Source: Micromonospora echinaurantiaca (GTDB lineage Bacteria; Actinomycetota; Actinomycetes; Mycobacteriales; Micromonosporaceae). From it: a stretch of DNA of 64,000 bases. Position numbers and translations under genes: made by a program. The DNA lies in contig NZ_LT607750.1 of NCBI RefSeq assembly GCF_900090235.1, positions 694,501 to 758,500 of the forward strand. Reading direction: 5' to 3'. Below the pieces are notes generated by a model that searched no databases, was not told the origin of the DNA, and saw only the letters and a list, made by a program, of their open reading frames with translations. Every line of letters begins with the position of its first letter. Position 1 is the stretch's first letter. Positions 9,038-19,967 of the stretch are shown in pieces.

Positions 9038-9772
9038 GTGTCCGCGCCGCTGTTCCTGGTCGAATCGTTGCCGACCGCCGACTCGCTGACCCTCGACGGC
9101 CCGGAGGGCCACCACGCCGCCACGGTGCAGCGCCTGCGGGTCGGCGAGGAACTGCTGCTCGCCGACGGGCACGGTGGCACGGCCACCGCCGTGGTCACCG
9201 CCGTCGGCCGGGGCAGCCTGGAACTGGACATCCGCTCCCGGGGGTACGTCGACGCGTCCGTGCCGCGGCTGGTGGTGGTGCAGGGCATCGCCAAGGGCGA
9301 CCGGGGCGAGCTGGCCGTGCAGGCGATGACCGAGGTCGGGGTGGACGAGATCGTGCCGTGGGCGGCGGCCCGCTCGGTCACCCAGTGGCGCGGCGACCGG
9401 GGCGTACGGGCCCGGGAGAAGTGGGCGGCGACCGCCCGGGAGGCCGCCAAGCAGGCCCGCCGCGCCTGGCTGCCGGTGGTCGCCGGGGCACCGGACGAGT
9501 CCACCGGCACGGTGGCCCGCCGGATCGCCGGCGCGGCCGCCGCGTTCGTGCTGCACGAGGAGGCCGCCGACCGGCTGACCACCGCCGAGCTGCCCGATGC
9601 CGGCGAGATCGTGCTGGTGGTCGGCCCGGAGGGCGGCATCGCCCCGGCCGAGCTGGACGCGTTCACCGCGGCCGGCGCCCGCCCGGTGCGCCTCGGCTCC
9701 GCCGTGCTGCGCACCTCGACGGCGGGAGTGGCCGCGCTCGCCGTGCTGTCGGCCCGCCTGCACCGCTGGTAG
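9038..9772 (+). CDS. rsmE: 16S rRNA (uracil-1498-N3)-methyltransferase RsmE
   Basis: RsmE (244 residues) methylates U1498 in helix 44 of 16S rRNA using S-adenosylmethionine. An N-terminal PUA-like domain precedes a SPOUT domain. The knot region is recognisable by VVGPEGGIAPAELDAF and the later RLGSAVLRTSTAG, which form the cofactor pocket. The protein has the usual family length. Its place behind dnaJ is conserved in many bacteria. Confidence 0.93.
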   Translation: MSAPLFLVESLPTADSLTLDGPEGHHAATVQRLRVGEELLLADGHGGTATAVVTAVGRGSLELDIRSRGYVDASVPRLVVVQGIAKGDRGELAVQAMTEVGVDEIVPWAAARSVTQWRGDRGVRAREKWAATAREAAKQARRAWLPVVAGAPDESTGTVARRIAGAAAAFVLHEEAADRLTTAELPDAGEIVLVVGPEGGIAPAELDAFTAAGARPVRLGSAVLRTSTAGVAALAVLSARLHRW

Positions 9773-9871
9773 CCGTTCCGCCCGCAGCACCCCCGACCGC
9801 ACCGAGCAGTTGATCAGCCCTGGGCAGCGGCCATGGCGGCGTCCCGGAGCCGCGCGGCGGGTCGGGCCCGG

Positions 9872-10645
9872 TCAGCTGCGCAGGTAGGAGGCGCCGTTGA
9901 GGTCGACGATGGTGCCGGAGGCCCACTCGGCCTCGGGGGAGGCGAGCCAGTGCACAGCGGCGGCGATCTCCTCCGGGCGGGCGACCCGGTCGAACGGGCT
10001 CTGCGCCCGGACCGCCGCGCCGCGCTCGGCCTTCAGGTGCTCGTTGGTCATGTCGGTAGCCACGAAACCGGGCGCGACCGTGGCCACCGCGATCCCGTAC
10101 GGGGCCAGCGCCACCGCGAGCGACTGGCCCATCGCGTTCAACCCCGCCTTGCTCGCCCCGTACGCCGGGTTGCCCGGCTCGCCGCGGAAGGCGCCGCGCG
10201 AGGAGACGTTGACGATCCGCCCGCCGCGCCCGCGCATGTGCTGGGCGGCGCACCAGGTGGCGTTGGCCGCGCCGAACAGGTTGGTGTCCAGGACCTCGCG
10301 CCAGCGCTGCCGCCACTGCTCGTAGCTGCTCTCGAAGACCGGGTGCGGCGGGTCGGCGGGCCCGAACACGCCCGCGTTGTTCACCAGCACGTCCAGCCCG
10401 CCGAGCCGTTCGGCGGCCTGGTCCACCATCGCCCGGACCGCGTCCGGGTCGGCGAGGTCGGCGCGGACCACGACGTGCCCGTCGCCGGGCAGTTGCGCGC
10501 GCAACTCCTCGGCCAGCTCCGCCGACTCCCGATGGTGGATCGCCACCCGGTCGCCGCCGGCCGCGAAGGCCCTGACCACCGCCCGCCCGATGCCGCGCGA
10601 GCCCCCCGTCACCAGTACCGCCCGTGAAGTCACGCCGGCCATCAT
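9872..10645 (-). CDS. SDR family oxidoreductase (FabG-like)
   Basis: This 257-residue short-chain dehydrogenase has a classical Rossmann fold: the cofactor motif TGGSRGIG at about 13-20, NNAG at about 89-92, and the catalytic Ser-Tyr-Lys set in SSRG and AYGASKAG. The end of the protein, GTIVDLNGASYLRS, resembles 3-oxoacyl-ACP reductases and their relatives. The substrate cannot be deduced. Two adjacent ATG codons are possible starts. The gene is divergent from the HIT gene, with 56 bases between them. Confidence 0.88.
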   Translation of the reverse strand: MMAGVTSRAVLVTGGSRGIGRAVVRAFAAGGDRVAIHHRESAELAEELRAQLPGDGHVVVRADLADPDAVRAMVDQAAERLGGLDVLVNNAGVFGPADPPHPVFESSYEQWRQRWREVLDTNLFGAANATWCAAQHMRGRGGRIVNVSSRGAFRGEPGNPAYGASKAGLNAMGQSLAVALAPYGIAVATVAPGFVATDMTNEHLKAERGAAVRAQSPFDRVARPEEIAAAVHWLASPEAEWASGTIVDLNGASYLRS

Positions 10646-10689
10646 GCCGGAGCGGTCCGGCCCTGCTCACCGGCCCCCGGCGCAGCGCA

Positions 10690-10695
10690 TAACAT
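10690..10695 (+). promoter_or_regulatory. -10 box of a leaderless promoter (HIT gene)
   Basis: TAACAT lies exactly 6 bases before the ATG at 10702, and no ribosome site is present. Confidence 0.55.
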
Positions 10696-10701
10696 GCCCG
10701 A

Positions 10702-11052
10702 ATGGGAGCCGACTGCCTGTTCTGCCGCATCGTCGCCGGGGAGATCCCGGCCACCATCGTCCGGGAAACGGACACCACCCTCGCCTTCCGCGACATCGAC
10801 CCGAAGGCGCCGGTGCACGTGCTGGTGATCCCCAAGGAGCACTACGCCGACGTGGCCACCCTCGGCCAGGGCGACCCCGCGCTGGCCGGTGCGGTGCTCG
10901 CCACGGCCGCCGCGGTGGCCGAGGACGAGGGGCTGCTCGGCGACGGGTTCCGGCTGATGTTCAACACCGGCACGTACGGCGGCCAGGAGGTCTTCCACGC
11001 GCACGCGCACCTGCTCGGCGGCGCGCCGCTCGGCCCGATGCTCTGCCGCTGA
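10702..11052 (+). CDS. HIT family nucleotide hydrolase/transferase
   Basis: This 116-residue HINT-type protein carries the histidine triad as H99-x-H101-x-H103 within FHAHAHLLGG, the catalytic motif of enzymes that split nucleoside phosphoramidates and AMP-linked compounds. An N-terminal CxxC pair (CLFC, residues 5-8) is typical of the zinc-binding bacterial subgroup. It is full length. In many actinomycetes a HIT gene sits just before phoH, as it nearly does here. Confidence 0.92.
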   Translation: MGADCLFCRIVAGEIPATIVRETDTTLAFRDIDPKAPVHVLVIPKEHYADVATLGQGDPALAGAVLATAAAVAEDEGLLGDGFRLMFNTGTYGGQEVFHAHAHLLGGAPLGPMLCR

Positions 11053-11085
11053 CCCGTCGCCGCCCGCCGGCCCGCCGCTCCTCCT

Positions 11086-11091
11086 TACACT
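11086..11091 (+). promoter_or_regulatory. -10 box of a leaderless promoter (serine hydrolase)
   Basis: TACACT lies exactly 6 bases before the GTG start at 11098. Confidence 0.55.
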
Positions 11092-11097
11092 GCCCGG

Positions 11098-12474
11098 GTG
11101 ACGGATGTGGGGGACCGCCTCGGGCGGATGGTGCGGTGGGTGCAGGCGCAGGCGCGGGTGCCGGCGGTGTCGGCGGCGCTGCACCGGTCCGACCGGCCGC
11201 TGTGGCAGTGCACGGTCGGCTGGACCGGCAACGACACCGCGCTCGACCCGGAGACCCGGTTCCGGATCGGCTCGGTCACCAAGACCTTCACCGCCGTGCT
11301 GACCCTGCAGTGCCGCGACGACGGCCTGCTCGACCTCGACGACCCGATCGGCCGACACCTCGACCTGCCGGCGCACGGCGAGCTGACCGTCCGCCGGCTG
11401 CTGTCGCACACCGCCGGCCTGCAACGGGAGCCGTACGGCGACGTCTGGGACACCCTGCGCGCCCCGGACGCCGACGCGCTCCTCGCCGACCTGGCCCGCG
11501 CCGAGCGGGTGCTGCCGCCGGGCCGCCGCTACCACTACTCCAACCTCGGCATGGCGCTGCTCGGCCGGATGGTCGGCGAGCTGCGCGGCGCCACCTGGGC
11601 CGAGGTGCTGACCGAGCGGGTGCTGACCCCGCTGGGGCTGACCCACACCACGGTGGCGCCCGGTCGGCGGGCCGCGACGGGCTTCCTGGTCGACACGTAC
11701 TCCGACGAGGCGCACCCGGAGCCGCCGACCGACTTCGGCGCGGTCGGTCCGGCCGCCCAGCTCTGGAGCACCGCCGGCGACATGGCGCGCTGGGCCGCCT
11801 TCCTGGCCGACCCCGCGGCGCTCGACGCCGCCGGCCGGGTGCTCGCCCCGGCGACCCTGGACGAGATGCGCTGGCCGGTGACGATGACCGACGAGACGCT
11901 CTGGTCCGGCGGCTTCGGGCTCGGGCTGATCCTGGTCCCGCAGGGCCGGCGGATCATGCACGTCGGGCATGACGGCGCGATGCCCGGCTTCCTGGCCGCC
12001 GTTTACGGCCGGCGGGGCGGCGAGGGCACCGCCGGCGCGATGGGCGCGGCGGTGCTCGGCTCCTCCGGCACCGCGGCGGAGCTGTTCGAGCTGACCCACC
12101 GGCTGCTCAACGCGGCGGTGGAGCACGACCCCGCCGAGATCGAGCCGTGGCGGCCGGGCCCGCCCGCCCCCGAGGGGGTACGCGGGCTGCTCGGCCGCTG
12201 GTGGGGCGAGGGCTTCGAGTACGTCTTCTCCTGGCACGACGGGGCGCTGCGGGCGCGGGGCGCCGACGACCCGGCGGGGAAGCCGCCGGCGGTCTTCGCG
12301 CCGCTGCCGGACCAGCCGGACGTCTACCGCACGGTGTCCGGCCGGGAGGTCGGTGAGCTGCTCCGGCTGACCCGGGACGAGCGCGGCACGGTGGTCCGGA
12401 TGCACTGGGCGACGTACCGGTTCACCCGCACCCAGGAGACCTTCGAGCGGTACGACTTCCGCGCCGGAAGCTGA
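11098..12474 (+). CDS. Serine hydrolase, beta-lactamase family (class C-like)
   Basis: This 458-residue protein has the penicillin-binding fold of the beta-lactamase/esterase superfamily. The nucleophile motif is S59-V-T-K62 (IGSVTKTF) and the second motif is Y147-S-N149. HVGHDGAMPGF further on probably stands for the third motif. There is no signal peptide, so it acts in the cytoplasm, which argues against a role as a secreted beta-lactamase. A C-terminal domain of about 120 residues follows the catalytic domain. It may be an esterase or a D-aminopeptidase. Confidence 0.83.
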   Translation: MTDVGDRLGRMVRWVQAQARVPAVSAALHRSDRPLWQCTVGWTGNDTALDPETRFRIGSVTKTFTAVLTLQCRDDGLLDLDDPIGRHLDLPAHGELTVRRLLSHTAGLQREPYGDVWDTLRAPDADALLADLARAERVLPPGRRYHYSNLGMALLGRMVGELRGATWAEVLTERVLTPLGLTHTTVAPGRRAATGFLVDTYSDEAHPEPPTDFGAVGPAAQLWSTAGDMARWAAFLADPAALDAAGRVLAPATLDEMRWPVTMTDETLWSGGFGLGLILVPQGRRIMHVGHDGAMPGFLAAVYGRRGGEGTAGAMGAAVLGSSGTAAELFELTHRLLNAAVEHDPAEIEPWRPGPPAPEGVRGLLGRWWGEGFEYVFSWHDGALRARGADDPAGKPPAVFAPLPDQPDVYRTVSGREVGELLRLTRDERGTVVRMHWATYRFTRTQETFERYDFRAGS

Positions 12475-12579
12475 CCCGGGGGCGGCGGAAATGGGCGAGG
12501 TGCCACCCGTGTTGAACCGATACGATGGGTGTAACGTCCGCACGCCGCGCCAGCAGGGCCGGCGCTGATTCGAGAGCAG

Positions 12580-13665
<1,086 letters not shown>

Positions 13666-13679
13666 ACAGAGGAAGACAG

Positions 13680-14153
13680 TTGTCCATCGAGATCGCCAAC
13701 GAGTCCGGTGTCGACGTCGACACCGACGCCGTGCTCGCCGTCGCCCGGCACGCCCTCGACGAGATGGGGGTCAACCCCCTCGCCGAGCTCTCCGTGCTGC
13801 TGGTCGACGTCGACTACATGACCGAGCTCAACCACCGCTGGATGGGTGGCGACGGGCCGACCGACGTGCTCGCCTTCCCCATGGACGAAGGCAGCGTCGA
13901 CCACGGGCCGGGGGAGGCCACCGCCGCGGGCGGCGAGCCCGCCCTGCTCGGCGACATCGTGCTCTGCCCCGAGGTGGCGGCCAAGCAGGCGGCCACCGCC
14001 GGGCACTCCGCCGCCGACGAGCTGCACCTGCTCACCGTGCACGGCGTGCTGCACCTGCTCGGCTACGACCACGCCGAGCCGGAGGAGGAGCGGGAGATGT
14101 TCGCGCTCCAGGCCCGTCTGCTGGCGAGCTGGCGGTCGACCCGGTCCCGGTGA
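13680..14153 (+). CDS. ybeY: Endoribonuclease YbeY
   Basis: YbeY (157 residues) is a zinc-dependent endoribonuclease needed for 16S rRNA 3'-end maturation and ribosome quality control. The metal site H-x3-H-x5-H is visible in [11 protein letters not shown]. The gene starts with TTG, chosen because AGAGGAAG lies just before it and no ATG or GTG fits; this rare start may lower expression. It lies 14 bases after phoH, and its stop codon overlaps the next gene's ATG as TGATG. Confidence 0.93.
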   Translation: MSIEIANESGVDVDTDAVLAVARHALDEMGVNPLAELSVLLVDVDYMTELNHRWMGGDGPTDVLAFPMDEGSVDHGPGEATAAGGEPALLGDIVLCPEVAAKQAATAGHSAADELHLLTVHGVLHLLGYDHAEPEEEREMFALQARLLASWRSTRSR

Positions 14154-15544
14154 TGTCCACACCGCTACTGGCGGCCGGCGCGACCGCCGGCCTGCCCGAC
14201 GCGCAACTGATCGTCTTCGCGGCCGGCCTGGTGGTGCTCGCCGGCCTGATCGCGATGACCGAGGCCGCGCTGGCCGCGGTCTCCCCGGCCCGGGCCGCCG
14301 AGCTGGCCCGGGACGGCGCGCGCGGCGCGCGTACCCTCCAGGCCGTCGCCGGCGACGTGGTCCGCCATCTCAATCTGCTCCTGCTGCTGCGGCTGCTCGC
14401 CGAGCTGACCGCCACCACCCTGGTGGCCCTGGTCGCGGTGGACACCTTCGGGGCGGGCTGGCGGGCCGCGCTGATCACCGCCGGGGCGATGACCGTGGTC
14501 AGCTTCGTGGTGGTGGGCGTCGGTCCGCGCACCCTCGGCCGGCAGCACGCGTACGCGGTGGGGCGGGCGGTCGCGCCGCTGGTGCGCTGGCTCGGCCGGG
14601 CGCTCAACCCGCTCGCCTCGCTGCTGATCCTGATCGGCAACGCGGTGACGCCGGGGCGCGGCTTCCGGGAGGGGCCGTTCGCCACCCAGGTGGAGCTGCG
14701 CGAGCTGGTCGATCTGGCCGAGCAGCGCGGCGTGGTGGAGCACGGCGAACGCCAGATGATCCACTCGGTCTTCGCGCTCGGTGACACCATCGCCCGCGAG
14801 GTGATGGTGCCGCGTACGGAGATGGTGTGGATCGAGGGGACCAAGAACCTCTCCCAGGCGCTGGCGCTCTTCCTGCGTTCCGGGTTCTCCCGGATCCCGG
14901 TCATCGGCGAGAGCGTCGACGACGTGCTCGGCGTGCTCTACCTCAAGGACCTGATCCGGCGCACCCAGGGCGGCGCGCCGGAGGACCGGCGGCTGCCGGT
15001 GGCCGAGCTGATGCGCCCGGCCACCTTCGTGCCCGAGTCCAAGCCGGTCGACGACCTGCTGTCCGAGATGCAGGCCGCCCGCAACCACCTGGTGATCGTC
15101 GTCGACGAGTACGGCGGCACCGGCGGGCTGGTCACCATCGAGGACATCCTGGAGGAGATCGTCGGCGAGATCACCGACGAGTACGATGTCGAGCGCCCGC
15201 CGGTCGAACGCCTGGAGGACGGGGCGGTGCGGGTCACCGCCCGACTTCCGGTGGAGGACCTGGGCGAGCTGTTCGACACCGAACTGCCCACCGACGAGGT
15301 GGAGACGGTCGGCGGCCTGCTCGCCCAGTCACTCGGTCGGGTCCCGATCCCCGGGGCGCAGGCCGAGGTGGCCGGCCTCCGGCTGGTCGCCGAGGGCACC
15401 ACCGGCCGGCGCAACCGGATCGACACGGTGCTGGTGCGCCGGATGGAGTCGACCGGCGAACCGGACGGCTCCGGCCGGGGCGAGCACCCCGAGTCCCGGG
15501 GCAACCACAACCGATCCGAGGAGAGGCAACCCGCCGATGCCTGA
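14153..15544 (+). CDS. CorC/HlyC-type membrane protein (DUF21-CBS)
   Basis: This 463-residue protein has an N-terminal DUF21 domain with about four membrane helices (to about residue 165), then a pair of CBS domains (from about [14 protein letters not shown] to [14 protein letters not shown]), then a CorC_HlyC domain. Such proteins are linked to magnesium or cobalt export and tolerance; 'hemolysin C' is a historical label. The gene overlaps ybeY by one base, so the two are translationally coupled. Confidence 0.9.
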   Translation: MSTPLLAAGATAGLPDAQLIVFAAGLVVLAGLIAMTEAALAAVSPARAAELARDGARGARTLQAVAGDVVRHLNLLLLLRLLAELTATTLVALVAVDTFGAGWRAALITAGAMTVVSFVVVGVGPRTLGRQHAYAVGRAVAPLVRWLGRALNPLASLLILIGNAVTPGRGFREGPFATQVELRELVDLAEQRGVVEHGERQMIHSVFALGDTIAREVMVPRTEMVWIEGTKNLSQALALFLRSGFSRIPVIGESVDDVLGVLYLKDLIRRTQGGAPEDRRLPVAELMRPATFVPESKPVDDLLSEMQAARNHLVIVVDEYGGTGGLVTIEDILEEIVGEITDEYDVERPPVERLEDGAVRVTARLPVEDLGELFDTELPTDEVETVGGLLAQSLGRVPIPGAQAEVAGLRLVAEGTTGRRNRIDTVLVRRMESTGEPDGSGRGEHPESRGNHNRSEERQPADA

Positions 15545-15923
15545 GTCATCCGCCGCGCCGGCCGCCCGGCCCACCCCGTCCGAGCCGGTCGAGCTGAGCG
15601 CCGAGGACGCCAAGCTGGTCGTGCTGGCCCGGGGCGCGCGGGGCCGGGTGGGCGCCGTGGAGGGCGCGGCGGTCCGCGACCAGGACGGCCGGACGTACGC
15701 GGCGGCCAGCGTCTCGCTGCCCTCGCTGACGATCACCGCGCTCCAGCTGGCGGTCGCCTCGGCGGCCGCGGCCGGCGCCACCCGGCTGGAGGCGGCCGTG
15801 GTGGTCACCGAGGCGTCGACGCTGGACGGCGCCGGGCACGCAGCGGTGCGGGACCTCTCCGCCGACGCGCCGGTCCACGTGGCCGCCCCGGACGGCAGCG
15901 TCCTCGGCACGGTGACCGCGTGA
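15537..15923 (+). CDS. Cytidine-deaminase-like protein lacking the zinc site
   Basis: This 128-residue protein occupies the slot between corC and era where actinomycetes carry a gene usually annotated as cytidine deaminase. It keeps the fold's order of strands and helices ([14 protein letters not shown], then a long helix). The catalytic His/Cys-Ala-Glu and the Pro-Cys-x2-Cys motifs are absent; the helix reads [13 protein letters not shown], and the protein has no cysteine at all. It is therefore probably not a deaminase. The ATG overlaps the corC stop by 8 bases with a GAGGAGAGG ribosome site upstream, so it is coupled to that gene. Confidence 0.72.
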   Translation: MPESSAAPAARPTPSEPVELSAEDAKLVVLARGARGRVGAVEGAAVRDQDGRTYAAASVSLPSLTITALQLAVASAAAAGATRLEAAVVVTEASTLDGAGHAAVRDLSADAPVHVAAPDGSVLGTVTA

Positions 15924-15990
15924 CCCGGCGGATCGTCCAGCCCCACGGCGGAGCGCCGCGGATCGCTGCCGCATCGAGCGGGGCGACGGC

Positions 15991-16887
15991 GTGAGCGACC
16001 TGGCACAGCGCCCGTACCGGGCCGGGTTCGCCTGCTTCGTCGGCCGGCCGAACGCCGGCAAGTCGACGTTGACCAACGCGATCGTCGGGCAGAAGATCGC
16101 GATCACCTCGAACAAGCCGCAGACCACCCGGCACGTGATCCGGGCCGTGCTGCACCGGCCCGACTCGCAGCTCGTCCTGGTCGACACCCCCGGCCTGCAC
16201 CGCCCCCGTACGCTGCTCGGCGAGCGCCTCAACGACCTGGTCCGGCAGACCTGGAGCGAGGTCGACGTGATCGGGCTGTGCATCCCGGCCGACGAGCCGG
16301 TCGGCCGGGGCGACCGGTTCATCACCGGCGAGCTGGCCGGGCTGAAGGCCACCGTGCTGGCCGTGGTGACCAAGACCGACCTGGTGGACCGCAAGCGACT
16401 CGCGGAGCAACTGCTCGCGGTCAGCGAGCTGGGCGAGTTCGCCGAGGTGGTGCCGGTCAGCGCGGTCTCCGGGCACCAGCTGGACACGCTGGTCGACGTG
16501 ATGACCCGCTACCTGCCCGAGTCGCCCCAGCTCTACCCGGACGACATGCTCACCGACGACCCGGAGCAGGTGCTGGTCGCCGAGCTGATCCGGGAGGCCG
16601 CCCTGGAGGGCGTCCGCGACGAGCTGCCGCACTCCATCGCGGTGGTGGTCGAGGAGATGATCCCCGAGGGGCAGCTCACCAGGATCTACGCCGACGTCTA
16701 CGTGGAGCGGCCCAGCCAGAAGGCGATCGTGATCGGCCACCGGGCCAGCCGGCTCAAGGAGGTCGGCACCACCGCCCGCCGGCAGATCGAGGAGCTGCTC
16801 GGCACCCGGGTCTACCTCGACCTGCACGTACGGGTGGCCAAGGACTGGCAGCGGGACCCGAAGCAGCTGCGCAAACTCGGCTTCTGA
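15991..16887 (+). CDS. era: GTPase Era
   Basis: Era (298 residues) is a GTPase that binds 16S rRNA and assists assembly of the 30S subunit. The G1 loop GRPNAGKST is at 18-26, G3 is DTPG in VDTPGLH, and G4 is TKTD. A C-terminal KH domain follows, with VIVIGHRASRLKEVG typical of its RNA-binding loop. The GTG start has GAGCGGGG upstream. Together with ybeY and phoH it forms a ribosome-maturation cluster. Confidence 0.95.
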   Translation: MSDLAQRPYRAGFACFVGRPNAGKSTLTNAIVGQKIAITSNKPQTTRHVIRAVLHRPDSQLVLVDTPGLHRPRTLLGERLNDLVRQTWSEVDVIGLCIPADEPVGRGDRFITGELAGLKATVLAVVTKTDLVDRKRLAEQLLAVSELGEFAEVVPVSAVSGHQLDTLVDVMTRYLPESPQLYPDDMLTDDPEQVLVAELIREAALEGVRDELPHSIAVVVEEMIPEGQLTRIYADVYVERPSQKAIVIGHRASRLKEVGTTARRQIEELLGTRVYLDLHVRVAKDWQRDPKQLRKLGF

Positions 16888-17069
16888 GCCCCCCGAGGTG
16901 GACGGCGGCGGCCAGGACGGACCGCCGCCGCGGCGGGCGCGGTGGCAGCTGCGGGGACGCGACCGTTCGGGATGATCGGTATCGGTCGGGCATATGGGGA
17001 TGTTCACGTTCGATCGGGGCCTCTGTCGTTTGGCGGGCCGGCGGCGCAGGGTAGGGGAGGAAGATCCCC

Positions 17070-18299
17070 GTGTCCCCGGACCCCTGCAGGCTGATGCGAA
17101 ACCGATACCTGGACCTGCTCCGCTTCCTGGCCATCGTTCGAGTGGTCGTCTACCACGTCACCGGGTGGGCCACCCTGACCCTGGTCTTCCCGGCGATGTC
17201 GGTGATGTTCGCGCTCGCCGGCTCGCTGATGGCCGCCTCGCTGCACCGCTGGGGTCCGACCGCCGTCGTCCGGCGGCTGCGTCGCCTGCTGCCGTCGCTC
17301 TGGGTGGTCGCCGCCGTCTTCGTACCGGCGATGCTGCTCACCGGGATGCCGCTGAGCCCGAAGGTGCTGCTCTGGCTCTTCCCGATCGCCGACCCGCCGG
17401 CGAACGACTGGGGCGCCCTGGCGCTGAGCGTGATCTGGTACCTGCGCGACTACCTCTGGTTCGTGCTCGCCTCGCCGGTCGCGCTCTGGCTGTTCCGGCG
17501 CGCCCCGGTGCCCACCCTGCTCGCCCCGTACGCCCTGCTCGCTTCGGTGGAGTTCGGCCTCTACCCGACGGCGCCGGTGGTGCTGCGCGAGTTCGGCCTC
17601 TACTTCGGCGCCTGGCTGCTCGGCTTCGCCCACCAGGCCGGGATGCTGCGCCGGCTGGCCAACCGGGTGCTGCTGCCGGTCGCCCTGGTCCTCGCCGCGG
17701 CCGGCGGCGCGTGGATCGTCACCCATCCGGGCCCGCGTGGCTTCGACCTCAACGACAACCACCTCGGCAACGCCCTCTGGTCGGCCGCCTTCGTGCTCGT
17801 CCTGCTGGGCCGGGGGCCGTCCGGCGCGGCCTGGTTGGGCCGGTTCCCCCGGTTCGACCGGCTGGTGACCGTGTTCAACCGGCGGGCGCTGACCGTGTAC
17901 CTCTGGCACATGCCGTTCGTGGTCGCGCTCACCCCGCTGGTCGACGTGGTCGGCTGGTCGCACCAGGACCCGGTCGGCCTGGCCATCCGGGTCGCCCTGG
18001 TGTTCGCGCTGGTCGCGGTGGTCACCGCGCTGGTCGGCTGGGTCGAGGACGTGGCGGCCAACCGCCCGCCGGAACTGGTCCCCGGAGGCCGGCGACCGGT
18101 CGCGGCCCGGCCGGCCCCGGTCCGCTCCGGTCCGGGCCGCGGGCTGGCGGCCGGCGAGCCGGTGCCGTCCAGCCCGCCGCCCGCCGGGGCCGCGCACCTG
18201 CCCGAGCCGGGCCTGCCGGTCAGCGGCCGGGCCGCGGTGCCGGCGCCACGCGAGGCCGGCGAGCCGGAGACCGTGGAACTCAGCGCTGGGCGACCGTGA
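17070..18299 (+). CDS. Membrane acyltransferase (acyltransferase-3 family)
   Basis: This integral membrane protein of 409 residues has about ten helices and belongs to the acyltransferase-3 family, which O-acylates sugars, antibiotics or surface glycans. The family signature near the N-terminus is RYLDLLRFLAIVRVVVYH, with the histidine expected to be catalytic. The last 80 residues or so (from about VPGGRRPV) are a proline-rich cytoplasmic tail. GTG 17070 has a GGGGAGGAAG ribosome site. The 3' end overlaps the convergent DUF4097 gene by 20 bases. Confidence 0.85.
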   Translation: MSPDPCRLMRNRYLDLLRFLAIVRVVVYHVTGWATLTLVFPAMSVMFALAGSLMAASLHRWGPTAVVRRLRRLLPSLWVVAAVFVPAMLLTGMPLSPKVLLWLFPIADPPANDWGALALSVIWYLRDYLWFVLASPVALWLFRRAPVPTLLAPYALLASVEFGLYPTAPVVLREFGLYFGAWLLGFAHQAGMLRRLANRVLLPVALVLAAAGGAWIVTHPGPRGFDLNDNHLGNALWSAAFVLVLLGRGPSGAAWLGRFPRFDRLVTVFNRRALTVYLWHMPFVVALTPLVDVVGWSHQDPVGLAIRVALVFALVAVVTALVGWVEDVAANRPPELVPGGRRPVAARPAPVRSGPGRGLAAGEPVPSSPPPAGAAHLPEPGLPVSGRAAVPAPREAGEPETVELSAGRP

Positions 18300-19056
18300 T
18301 GTTGCCGCTGCCGGTGCCCACGTCGATGACCAGCCGCGCGCTCGGGTCGTCGGGCACGGCGACGTGCACGTCGCCCGAGCCGGCCCCGGAGCGGACCCGG
18401 TAGGGGCCGGGGGGCACGAGCAGGGTGACGTCGCCGCTGGAGGCGTGCGCCCGGGCCGAGGCGGCGGTGCTCAGCTCCAGGTTGACGTTGCCGGAGCTGG
18501 CCTCGGCGTCCACCTCGCCGCCGAGCCGACGGGCGGTGATGTCACCCGAGGAGGCGCGCAGGGTGACCGGGGCGGCCACGTCGTCGACGTCGATGTTGCC
18601 GGAGCCGGTCTCGGCGCGTACCGGGCCGCTGGCGTCGCTGACCCGGATGTTGCCCGAGCCGAGCCGGAACTCCACCGGGCCGACCCGGCTCAGGTCGACG
18701 TCGCCGGAGCCGGTCTCGCCCTGGACCGCGACCCCCTCCGGGGCGGTGATCTCGTAGGAGACGCTGCACCGGTTTCCGCAGTCGGCGTCCAGCACCAGCT
18801 CGGCGCCCTTGATCTCGTACCGGGCGTCGGGCTGGCCGCCCTGGTAGCGCACCACCCGCTTGATCCGTACCTCGCCGGCCGGGCCGCTGGCCCGGACCAC
18901 CACGTCGCCGGAGCCGGGCAGCACCCGGATGGTGGTGATCCGCGCCGCCTCGGTGTTGTCGTAGTCGAGGCGCCGGAAGGAGAGGTTGTCGCACCCGGCG
19001 AGGACGATGAGGGTGGCGGCCGCGGCGACGGCGGCGGTGGTTCGGTGCAGTGCCAT
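18280..19056 (-). CDS. DUF4097 beta-repeat lipoprotein
   Basis: This secreted lipoprotein of 258 residues has a signal peptide ending in the lipobox LAGC, so it should be anchored to the outer face of the membrane. The mature part is a DUF4097 beta-solenoid: repeats of the type GSGDV / GSGNI / SSGDI recur about every 18-25 residues. The role is unknown; DUF4097 proteins occur near envelope-stress systems in other bacteria. The start at 19056 was chosen because it gives a proper signal peptide. It overlaps the acyltransferase gene tail to tail. Confidence 0.85.
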   Translation of the reverse strand: MALHRTTAAVAAAATLIVLAGCDNLSFRRLDYDNTEAARITTIRVLPGSGDVVVRASGPAGEVRIKRVVRYQGGQPDARYEIKGAELVLDADCGNRCSVSYEITAPEGVAVQGETGSGDVDLSRVGPVEFRLGSGNIRVSDASGPVRAETGSGNIDVDDVAAPVTLRASSGDITARRLGGEVDAEASSGNVNLELSTAASARAHASSGDVTLLVPPGPYRVRSGAGSGDVHVAVPDDPSARLVIDVGTGSGNITVAQR

Positions 19057-19157
19057 GGCGAGCACGCTACGGCGGATCCCCGGCGCCACACATCGGGGAC
19101 AGCCGGCAGCGCACCCCGAACCGACCCTGATTTCGCACCCCGAGGGAGAATGACCGG

Positions 19158-19967
19158 ATGGCCGGGTACCGCCGACAGCTCTACCGCGACGACGCGGTGG
19201 TCCTGCGCGTACAGAAGCTCGGCGAGTCCGACCGGATCATCACCCTGCTCACCCGCCGGCACGGCCGGTTGCGCGCGGTCGCCCGCGGCATCCGGCGCAC
19301 CACCAGCAAGTTCGGCGCCCGGTTGGAACCGTTCGGGCACGTCGACCTCCAGCTCGCCGGTGACCCGAAGGGCAACCAGGGCAGTTCGCTGCACACCGTC
19401 AGCCAGGTCGAGGGGATCGACCTCTACGGCAAGCGGTTCCTGGGCGACTACCCGCGCTACACCGCGGCCAGCGCGATCGCCGAGACGGCCGAGCGACTCA
19501 CCCCGGTGGAGCGGGAGCCCTCGCTGCGGCTGTTCCAGCTCACCCTCGGCGCGCTGCGCGCGCTGGCCGACGGCAGCCACGCCACCACCCTGGTGCTCGA
19601 CGCCTACCTGCTGCGCGGGATGGCGCTGGCCGGCTGGGCGCCGGCGTTGACCGCCTGCGCGGTCTGCGGCACCCCGGGGCGGCACCGGGCCTTCTCCGTA
19701 CCGGCCGGGGGCGCGGTCTGCCCGGACTGCCGGCCTCCCGGCGCCGCCCACCCCGCCCCGGCCACCATCGACCTGATGTCCGCGCTGACCAGCGGCGACT
19801 GGCGGGTCGCCGACGCCACCGAGACCGGCGTACGCCGGGAGTGCAGTGGCCTGGTCGCGGCGCACCTGCAGTGGCACCTGGAACGCGCGCTACGCTCGCT
19901 GCCGCTGGTCGACCGGGGTGCCCCGGCGTCCGGCGCGGAAGGCGCGAGCAGGGAGAAGAGCGAGTGA
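19158..19967 (+). CDS. recO: DNA repair protein RecO
   Basis: RecO (269 residues) loads RecA on single-stranded DNA together with RecF and RecR. An N-terminal OB fold (about 1-80; [29 protein letters not shown]) is followed by a helical domain with a four-cysteine zinc site (CAVCGTPG and CPDC). It is full length, with a GAGGGAGAA ribosome site. Its stop overlaps the GTG of uppS, so the two genes are coupled. Confidence 0.93.
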   Translation: MAGYRRQLYRDDAVVLRVQKLGESDRIITLLTRRHGRLRAVARGIRRTTSKFGARLEPFGHVDLQLAGDPKGNQGSSLHTVSQVEGIDLYGKRFLGDYPRYTAASAIAETAERLTPVEREPSLRLFQLTLGALRALADGSHATTLVLDAYLLRGMALAGWAPALTACAVCGTPGRHRAFSVPAGGAVCPDCRPPGAAHPAPATIDLMSALTSGDWRVADATETGVRRECSGLVAAHLQWHLERALRSLPLVDRGAPASGAEGASREKSE

